Both the position numbers and the translations under genes were made by a program. This document shows positions 57,901-64,000 of a stretch of 64,000 nt of DNA, one piece after another. Below the pieces are notes generated by a model. The model did no database searches, had not been told where the DNA came from, and saw only the letters and a program-made list of their open reading frames with translations. Positions within the stretch are counted from its first letter, which is position 1; every line of letters starts with the position of its first letter. Origin of the DNA: Plasmodium malariae (Eukaryota > Apicomplexa > Aconoidasida > Haemosporida > Plasmodiidae); NCBI RefSeq assembly GCF_900090045.1, contig NC_041775.1:248001-312000 (forward strand). Direction: 5' to 3'.

Positions 57901-58355
57901 GCTGCACAAATATCTAAAACAAAAAAATTTTCTTTTAACTTTAAAAATAATATAGGTAACATACTAACTAATTCTTGCCTAAATATATAACCACTTTCAT
58001 TTAAATTTATTAAATAACTGCATAAATTTTTATAATTTTCATTTTTCTTTATCTGTGATCGTGTTATATATATCTCATACATATGATCTTCTTCATTTAA
58101 TTTTATTATGGAATAATTGTCCTTACAGATGCATTCTAATTTCTTTTTTATATTCTCATGAATATAATCACTATACTTATTATTCTTTAAAACACGAAAT
58201 GTTATGGGTAATTCTTTATTTATTATTTCCATAAAGTTATCAATTTCTTCCTTTTTTATTATATTTTGATTCACATAATAATTAAAGAAGCCCTCATTTT
58301 TTTCTAAAACAACGCTGTTATCATAATACGGTATTTCTTTCGTGCTCCCTTTCAT
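54948..58355 (-). CDS. NSUN2: RNA (cytosine-5) methyltransferase NSUN2/Trm4
   Basis: It methylates cytosine-5 in tRNA, and in some systems mRNA, using S-adenosylmethionine. I start it at the ATG at 58355 (MKGSTKEIPYYDNS); the frame continues upstream to 58442 only through TA-repeat codons without ATG. In the 1135-residue protein, the N-terminal block (NEGFFNYYVNQNII, KELPITFRV, FRQELVSMLP) matches NSUN2. Motif I is LDICAAPGSKTAQ (about 146-158). DVPCSGDGT (376-384) carries the release cysteine 379, and YSTCSLNP (426-433) the catalytic cysteine 429. GITQWRV and FFPHHYNAGGFF follow. The NSUN2-type C-terminal domain is present (SINERINSNIKKINFVSNYT, KIISAGITV). Two parasite features stand out: an insertion of about 145 residues after motif I, and a long Asn-rich repeat segment before the C-terminal domain. 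Confidence 0.92.
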   Translation of the reverse strand: MKGSTKEIPYYDNSVVLEKNEGFFNYYVNQNIIKKEEIDNFMEIINKELPITFRVLKNNKYSDYIHENIKKKLECICKDNYSIIKLNEEDHMYEIYITRSQIKKNENYKNLCSYLINLNESGYIFRQELVSMLPILFLKLKENFFVLDICAAPGSKTAQIVDYMHLINKKNVKNYLIKKFIQKNCSSINNLRENAGNQDSDSCCSDIRDSEGINSIEGSNGYNDDEYAYMCGNRSTKFSGRTPVEGNVKTNEHKNVKENDEGERNKTDTENIYKSYYTILDNNLYDEKLFEYILNVDNNLYNDYKKLISNNNPTGVVVANDANFKRCCMLFHRLKNIHSNCLVVTNNNAINFPYIYIKNGKENKVEKKFFDSVLCDVPCSGDGTLRKDRNIWLNWNPLNAYNLFQVQVNILKRSIELTKENGVIVYSTCSLNPIENEAVICEIFNSVENFNCLKLINFENELITKLNFKEGITQWRVLIDDIWFDTYQQFCDYLKNKESSKYKKIYDKIQNGMFTPPKEFIELINLKYVKRFFPHHYNAGGFFIAVIKKCGKLKWKEKAKRENMNKCIVNKNVISNRNKLEKGELRKKYKNRKYKKSNKKKKNKNGDLSFNGYNIKQNFSREIENEQRKILEIKNNSPEQVIQNGLRKSCSPVNSDGSVMDDEHIEKNYNVVNHDLIMKNYKVIDNINDTRNYQVIGDGDITKNYNNEENGNVTKNDNLEENDNFEKNYNVIDSDFIISSCPIRRPHETSKGDVIINLINRKSEEKLNNYSKNEMDSSVEYTEQYDILKENNKTANGYVKPKGSVQTKCKVEDQIYMGNEKLTKQQEYVSLDYYEKLFCINDTLERIKNYFNLNEEFLSIKSNLYIHLKDDSNFCKLSINERINSNIKKINFVSNYTKDILECYTKIKLKIISAGITVIQIDKNKKNKVENYYRINYSGCLNFVPFFKDVDAFLLNKIYRKEIIKNYFSPIYENKNRVFHFESYMNQLIGERKSTLSKGTTNNTKVVKNVGENTHPASYVNNEKITNSLGGEENLSEEKNKHNKYSDETEKKNMNTIWVKSDVILDLIKVDKSKINNITNETIKQTEKLTKYSPNILLTLNKNKQILAIPSNKGNLYVDISIDKNSIIMLPYILN
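56161..56380 (-). repeat. Degenerate coding repeats ending in KNY
   Basis: Seven or so units of about 11-13 residues contain (K/R)NY(N/K/Q)V(I/V) with Asp/Glu-Asn between, for example KNYKVIDNINDTRNYQVIGD. They lie in the hydrophilic insert of NSUN2, between the catalytic and C-terminal domains. Confidence 0.75.
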
Positions 58356-59016
58356 TTTTGCCTTTTCCCACGCTGCAAATATGTCTATATATACATATAT
58401 ATAAATATATATATACTCATGTACAAATGCTCGTATATTCACAAAAGAAAATATTTTGCGCTTCGTTTTATGTACTTATATCTTTAAATATATATACTTA
58501 TATAAATGTATATACATATACATATATATACGGAAGCAGAAAAAGATAAACATTAAACTCTCAGTTGATACGGAAAGCGTTTGCATTTAATTTAACCACT
58601 TTATTGTGTTTGTTCTAATATTTATTTTTATCTCCTTTAATTTAAAAGAAGATACTATGTTTATTCCTTTCTTTGTTCAAATTTTATATTTCCTCATTCG
58701 ATATTTCCCCTTTTAGGCTGCTTTTTATATGACATGGTTCATTTTTATAAATTTGTGAACTTTCGCTTTTATTTTTTTTTTTTATTTCAATAAAATATAT
58801 TTTTAAATAATTAACAAAAATAACAGTTAAATGAGCGTGTATATGAGTTTTTTTTTCTTTTTTTATTTATTTTTTACGAATATATAAAAAAGAATGCTCA
58901 TTTTAGGCTATTTTCTCTTTTTTACTTGTATTGCCACGTTGCAATACATGCGACACAATTTTTAAAGTTTTTCAAGGGCAAATTCTTTAATAGAAGAAAG
59001 ATACAAATTCCTTTAA
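58356..59016. other. Spacer upstream of NSUN2
   Basis: This probably holds the NSUN2 promoter and 5' UTR (TATA/CATA runs at 58380-58420 and 58490-58530). A minus-strand frame at 58917-59066 is open for 48 codons with several cysteines but lacks an ATG; it overlaps the last exon of the next candidate in another frame, so I do not call it. Confidence 0.45.
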
Positions 59017-59798
59017 TTAATTTTTTGATGCAACAAAGAATACACTCTTTGTTATCACACCCCCCTTTTTATGCTGAAAGATGAAAAAATTCTTTTTAAC
59101 AAATTTTGTAAAATAAAATCACGAATTGTTCAAATACGAAATAGTGTTTTTTTTTTTTCCCCTCTTCTTTGAAGTATTATAATATAATTAGATATAAAAT
59201 TATATTCTTTTTAATATAACGGTATAGTATTGTACCTGTTATTTACAGTACTACTATTCGTTTTTAAAACATAAACTGTTCGCAGATATATATACTAATA
59301 TATATAAATCTACCTAAAATTACTTAAACTTTTCTTAAATGTTTACATCCTGGTAGTGTCAGAGCTTTTTCGAAATGTTCTTAGTGCATATATGCACACT
59401 TAAGTATTTATATATACATCTAAATTTATATATACATACATGTTTATATATGCATACATATATATATATAATAAAATATAGTCGCTATTGTGTATGAATG
59501 CTCAAAAGACAGTATTAATCTAATTTTTTGTAGCAAAGGAAAAGGGTAAAAAACAGAAATTTTATTTTCGTATTTTTCTTATTTTATGGAAAATGTGCAC
59601 TTAAAAGGACTCAGTCGAATGCTTCAAATAAAAAGTACAATTTATATTATACTATAAAATGACTATATATTGTACTTTTATTATTCGTAGAATTAGGGGA
59701 TGTACATGTAATATCCTCTATGTTTTATTTAATAACAAATACTCTAAGGCACTCCATTTCAACATCTCAATGGCCTTAAATCGTAAAGGAGATGGCAT
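59017..59798 (-). CDS. Candidate five-exon gene, small protein (61 aa)
   Basis: This is a prediction. The exons are 59798-59743, 59621-59611, 59379-59347, 59275-59247 and 59073-59017 on the minus strand. They sum to 186 nt in one frame ending in TAA. Exon 1 starts MPSPLRFKAIEMLKWSAL, exon 3 encodes HFEKALTLPG, exon 4 YVLKTNSST, and exon 5 HKKGGVITKSVFFVASKN after the good acceptor CATCTTTCAG. The weak point is exon 2: it is 11 nt long with a GTCCTT donor. A better donor ten bases on (GTGCAC) changes the phase and gives a shorter end instead. The individual exons are less A/T-rich than their surroundings. No family is recognised. A plus-strand ATG frame at 59659-59928 overlaps exon 1. Confidence 0.35.
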
Positions 59799-61708
59799 TC
59801 TACATAATACTCACCATTTGCAAAAAACTGCTTTTCTTATTACTTTTTTTTTTTTTTTATACTCTATGTATTCATGTTATATTTGCTTATTGTCTTTTGG
59901 TATGTATGATAATGTTGTACTGTTTTAAAAGACTAAATGGTTACAAAAAAAAAAAAAAAAAAAAAATTATCAATGATTGGTTGTTACATCCGCTTACGAA
60001 AACTTTTAATTAAACATCTAAATGGTAACATCAATGTTAAATTGTGTAAAGATAAATGCACAACATTCAAATCCAAACAATGTATTTATGTATGGAAATA
60101 TTAATGCTTTGTGTTACTTCTTTTAGCTTGGTTCACAGTGCACATATATTGAATATATATATGTTAACACCTGCATATAAGGAGTACAAATTATTGCATA
60201 TTTTTCATGAAAAATAATTTTTATTATAAACTGAAAGGCCTATACAAATGAATACGAATGAGAGGAAAAAAGAAGTATTTTTCGCATGAATCGATGGATT
60301 TAATTTTTAATGTTAATACAACACACACAAAAAAAAAAAAAAAAAAAAGGAGCAAAAACACATTAGAAAGATTTGTTCATTTTAGATTTAGAATTTACCT
60401 TAGCTATTTTGTATTGGTCTTGAAATTTTATTTTTCAGTAAAATTATTTTTTTTTGCATAAAATTACGCTATATTCTTAAGCAATTTTTTCTGTTTATTT
60501 TTCGCTTATTCATATCGTTTATTTATTTGCATATTTATATATTTATTTATTTTATTGTTAAATCTCGCCCATGCTAAAGTATGAACTATTAAAAAAAGTA
60601 AAAATATAACTCTATTTTTTGCTGTTCATACGTAAAAAATTTGCTAGAATACATAAATGCATATTTATGTAACCTAATAACGAAAAGAAAAATATTCCTT
60701 TTATATATGAATATATATATATATGTACTATATAAATAAAAGATGCATATTTATATGTATAACAAATATATATTTATATATATGACATACATATATTAAA
60801 TATATTTATTACTTATTTATGAAAAATGAGGGAAATATGCATGTGCATAAAAGAAAAAATATATGAGAAAAAATAAAAATTTTGTTCAAAAGAGAAACTT
60901 ATTTAATAATAAGCCTTTTATAAGACTTTGTGGGATGTACATTTTTTTTTTTTTTAGTTTAATGGAAAACAATCAGTTCATTTTAATTAAACTGTAACAA
61001 TTATTGTACATTTGCATACATATATGTATGTTTATGTGCTAATGAAATTTTTACCCAGCTGAGGTGCATACATTGAGAACTTGTCATATATTGTATGTTT
61101 ATATATATGTGTGTATGTATATATGTCAGCACGTGTATAGTTTATCAAGAATATCAGCAAATGCCCGTGTTCATACATATATGTTACATATATTCAAATG
61201 CTGAAGCGTAACAAAAATTTAACATTTTTTTTTTTTTTTAAGTTTTAATAATTCTTTGAAAAAAAAGAAAAAAGTTAAAATAGCCCTTTTACATATCTTT
61301 TAAAATGAATTTTTTCATTTTTTAAAAGTTCATGTAATTTTGTCTAGAAACGAAATGTGTTACAACCATAATGTTTCTCTTAATATATAATGTAAAATTT
61401 TTTTTTTTTTCATTTTGTTTTCGTGGTGTAATGCTATTATATTCTATTATTATTACGTATTCATGTTTATAATTAGAGCATATTTCTGAGAATATTGTTG
61501 CATATTTATTCTATTTCACAATATTGTTATCTTAATGTATCGTATTTTGTATGCCTTCTCTCTCCTTTTTTTTCTCCATTTACTCATCCCCATCTGTGTA
61601 TGTCTGCATGTGTGTGACTTTTTAATTTTATAATTATACCGCGCGAATGTAAGATATTCCTGTTTGCAAGCATATAATTTTCCCCCTTTCGTTTGTCCTT
61701 TATTTTGT
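59799..61708. other. A/T-rich spacer with weak plus-strand coding hints
   Basis: A plus ATG at 60022 opens MVTSMLNCVKINAQHSNPNN, followed after a very short possible intron by a good acceptor (TACTTCTTTTAG at 60126) and open sequence. A plus ATG at 60258 opens 67 codons through a poly-Lys (A-run) stretch. Neither is convincing alone. The rest is poly(T), TATA and CATA runs, presumably the promoter and 5' UTR of the gene at 62007. Confidence 0.4.
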
Positions 61709-61916
61709 GCGTTATTTTTGCTTACCAATTTGTGCATTATTTTTTCTCACCAATTTGTGCGTTATTTTTTCTCACCAATTTGTGCGTTATTTTTGCTTAC
61801 CAATTTGTGCGTTATTTTTGCTTACCAATTTGTGCGTTATTTTTGCTCACCAATTTGTGCGTTATTTTTTCTCACCAATTTGTGCGTTATTTTTGCTCAC
61901 CAATTTGTGCGTTATC
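61709..61916. repeat. 25-bp tandem repeat array upstream of the membrane protein gene
   Basis: Eight full units and a partial ninth of GCGTTATTTTTGCTCACCAATTTGT type occur with few variants (GCTT/GCTC/TCTC before ACC; one GCATT). As 25 is not a multiple of three and the unit lacks stops, all three plus frames are open with the same cyclic peptide. The array ends about 90 bp before the ATG at 62007, so it lies in the 5' UTR or core promoter. Confidence 0.95.
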
Positions 61917-62006
61917 TTATATTTCATTCTCTTTTTCTCACTAACTGTATTTCTCCCAATCAACCAAAATTTTGACAGTAAGAATTAATCCATACGTTAC
62001 GGAAAA

Positions 62007-64000
62007 ATGCCGAAAAATGAAGAAGCAATAGAAAACACCAGGTTTTTGTTTTCAAAACAAACGGATTGGAGCAGAATAAACTTTACGTTTTTAGTATTTG
62101 TACTTGGAATAAAAACTGTATTTTGTATATTGTTATTTCTGTATAATCATATACCTCTATTTTTTATTTTTTTTATATCAGTAGTAGTGTCTTTTTACGC
62201 ACTTATAGTAAACACATTTAAGACGTTGCTCTTATATATACTCGTGCATTTTTCTATATTAACATCTATATTATTGTCGTATTATGAAATTATACATGTA
62301 GATTATATATCCAATGCTTTTAAAGAAGTATTTCTTTCGTCAGTGTTGTATACTGTTTTTCCTCTGTTTGTATTAGAATTACTTGTTGCTATAATATATA
62401 TATGTTTAAAAAGAAGAAAAAGAGGGTATATAGAGAGGAGGTTACAAGAGCTAAAAATTATTATTGATGGAAAAAATGACAAAGTAAAAGAAGAAAAACT
62501 GTTGTCCCTACAAATAGATTTAGAAAAAAACCAACTAAACACATATGATAGGAGCTATAAATATTATTTAACTCATTACAAAAATAAAAAATACATATGC
62601 ATAGAAAAAAAAACGGATTATTCAAGTGATGACGATGATTTGAATAATAACTGGAGTAATCAAAATTATAGTAGCAAGTATCATCATAACAAGTATCGTC
62701 ATAACAAACATCATCGTAACAAGCTTCGTAATAGCAGTAATCATAAAAATAATCATCATAATAACAATGATCATAATAATAGTTATTATGAGAAGAACGA
62801 TTTCTCCTTATATTTTAAAGATAGGGATATTGAAAAAAATAAAACAATTTATGTGGGGAAAAATCAATACAGAGACTTCTCACAAAGCAATTGTATATCT
62901 TATAATGGATTAAGCGAAGATTTAAGCTTTGTTCATGCAGGAATTAAAAAATATACAAAAAAAAATGAACTTAGTAAAGTAAAAGATAAAAGTAATAAAA
63001 ATAAGAAAAAAGAAGAATATCAACCATGCAACAGTAATTCATCAACAAGTAACATTATACAAAAGGAAAGTAAGAAGAATGAAAATATAAACAATCAAAA
63101 TAGGATAAATGTACAAACCAGTGATGGAAGCAGAAATAACTCAGAATGTGCAAATAGAAAAAAGGAATCCAACAAACGAGAAAAAAGTATTGATAAGAAT
63201 AAAAACATGGATAAGAACAAAAATGTTGATAAGTACGAAAACGATGATAAGTACGAAAACGATGATAAGTACGAAAACGATGATAAATACGAAAACGATG
63301 ATAAGTACGAAAACGATGATAAGTACGAAAATGTCGATAATAATAAAAGCGCTGATATTTATTCTTCCAATTATTTGGCAAAAAATGAAAAAGGACACAA
63401 AAGTGACACACTTTCGTCAGATGTAAATAATAACAAGAATTATTTAACACCAAGTAAATACTCTTTACATACTCAGGAACATTCGAACAGTTCGTTATGT
63501 GCAAATTCAAATATATCTGTAACGAAAATGGTATCTCAAGTAAGTGAAGACACACAAAATGATGTTACTCCACATTTAAAGAAAAAAGACACAATCCTTG
63601 TAGTAACTAATGAGGAAGAAAATCGCATTATTGAAAATTTTATAGGAAGAAGAAACAAAAAAGAAATAAAACAAAATATAGAACCCAATTTGGAAATCCA
63701 GGAACCCACAAAGCAACAACTGCTGAAAGAGAATAAAAATACTCTAAGTGATGATTATTATAAACATAATATTACAAAACAGATGAAGAACCAGTATGAA
63801 ACTAAGAAAAAATCAAGTTATACGAATAGAAATATCGTACAAAGAGAGGGTGGAGAAATAAAAAAATTGAACACCATACTTCTACTGTCGAATAACAGTA
63901 CCAAAATAAATGAAGAATTTAAACAAAAAGACAATGAAAAGATTTCAAAACTAAAAAACTGTATTACTTCTTACCCATTAAAGGTGGAAGAACAAATAAA
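62007..64000 (+). CDS. Multi-pass membrane protein with low-complexity tail (3' partial)
   Basis: The frame starts at an ATG at 62007 and stays open to the end of the window, giving 664 residues with the C-terminus missing. After 24 residues come four probable membrane spans: about 25-46 (FTFLVFVLGIKTVFCILLF), 50-69, 73-92 and 108-134. A basic KRRKRG stop follows, then a short amphipathic helical part (RRLQELKIIIDGKNDKVKEE). The rest is hydrophilic and Asn/Lys/His/Ser-rich, with a His/Asn stretch around residue 230-250 and hexapeptide repeats. The design, spans first and a long disordered tail after, repeats that of the 3655-residue protein on the other side of NSUN2. No family is recognised and no catalytic or transport motif is seen. 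Confidence 0.85.
   Translation, partial: MPKNEEAIENTRFLFSKQTDWSRINFTFLVFVLGIKTVFCILLFLYNHIPLFFIFFISVVVSFYALIVNTFKTLLLYILVHFSILTSILLSYYEIIHVDYISNAFKEVFLSSVLYTVFPLFVLELLVAIIYICLKRRKRGYIERRLQELKIIIDGKNDKVKEEKLLSLQIDLEKNQLNTYDRSYKYYLTHYKNKKYICIEKKTDYSSDDDDLNNNWSNQNYSSKYHHNKYRHNKHHRNKLRNSSNHKNNHHNNNDHNNSYYEKNDFSLYFKDRDIEKNKTIYVGKNQYRDFSQSNCISYNGLSEDLSFVHAGIKKYTKKNELSKVKDKSNKNKKKEEYQPCNSNSSTSNIIQKESKKNENINNQNRINVQTSDGSRNNSECANRKKESNKREKSIDKNKNMDKNKNVDKYENDDKYENDDKYENDDKYENDDKYENDDKYENVDNNKSADIYSSNYLAKNEKGHKSDTLSSDVNNNKNYLTPSKYSLHTQEHSNSSLCANSNISVTKMVSQVSEDTQNDVTPHLKKKDTILVVTNEEENRIIENFIGRRNKKEIKQNIEPNLEIQEPTKQQLLKENKNTLSDDYYKHNITKQMKNQYETKKKSSYTNRNIVQREGGEIKKLNTILLLSNNSTKINEEFKQKDNEKISKLKNCITSYPLKVEEQI
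63228..63345 (+). repeat. Tandem 18-nt coding repeats (DKYEND hexapeptide)
   Basis: Five near-identical units and a sixth variant (DKYENV) are preceded by looser DKNKN(M/V) copies. The DNA units are almost identical, pointing to recent expansion. Confidence 0.9.

Noticed and set aside
58356..58442. N-terminal extension of the NSUN2 frame
   Set aside because: It consists of TA-repeat codons (Ile/Tyr), has no ATG, and NSUN2 homology begins after the Met at 58355.
58917..59066. Minus-strand cysteine-containing frame (ending CVACIATWQYK)
   Set aside because: It has no ATG and no acceptor in phase. It overlaps another frame that follows a good acceptor (HKKGGVITK...).

Overview
This window is nuclear DNA of a malaria parasite (Plasmodium). 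The evidence is its extreme A/T content, long poly(A)/poly(T) tracts between genes, and very long mostly intronless genes. The proteins carry Asn-, Lys- and Asp/Glu-rich low-complexity inserts, and short introns of GTATAT/GTAAGT...(T)nAG type interrupt the small genes. I saw no rRNA, tRNA, transposon, CRISPR or bacterial-type feature. The species cannot be fixed from the sequence alone. From memory, the order (helicase, giant proteins, membrane protein, NSUN2, membrane protein) resembles an internal part of P. falciparum chromosome 7, but I could not check this.

Layout, left to right. A UPF1/SMUBP2-type RNA helicase with a dsRNA-binding-like N-terminus enters from beyond the left edge (+). 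A ten-exon SF-assemblin gene (+) follows. Then come a small secreted cysteine-rich protein (-) and a coiled-coil protein with an acidic repeat tail (+). Two giant helical proteins of 4053 and 3124 residues (both -) come next; the first looks like a ribosome-biogenesis factor of the Urb1/Npa1 family. A 3655-residue multi-pass membrane protein (+) follows, whose reading frame appears to continue past its stop codon in the -1 frame. An NSUN2/Trm4 RNA cytosine-5 methyltransferase (-) is next, and a second multi-pass membrane protein with a low-complexity tail (+) runs off the right edge.

The long spacers are not all empty. Reading splice sites and phases by eye, I find six small multi-exon gene models of about 54-146 residues, at 4475-4944, 10790-11838, 39828-40415, 40879-41186, 42024-42540 and 59017-59798. 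Their exons join in frame. They are predictions without homology support: in sequence this A/T-rich, short open stretches and GT/AG pairs also occur by chance, and sometimes both strands of one stretch look usable. The 146-residue, six-exon model at 10790-11838 is the best supported.

Functional themes are RNA handling (helicase, RNA m5C methyltransferase, a probable 60S assembly factor), cell-division cytoskeleton (SF-assemblin) and parasite-specific membrane or secreted proteins. The genes lie on both strands with their own spacers; nothing suggests an operon.
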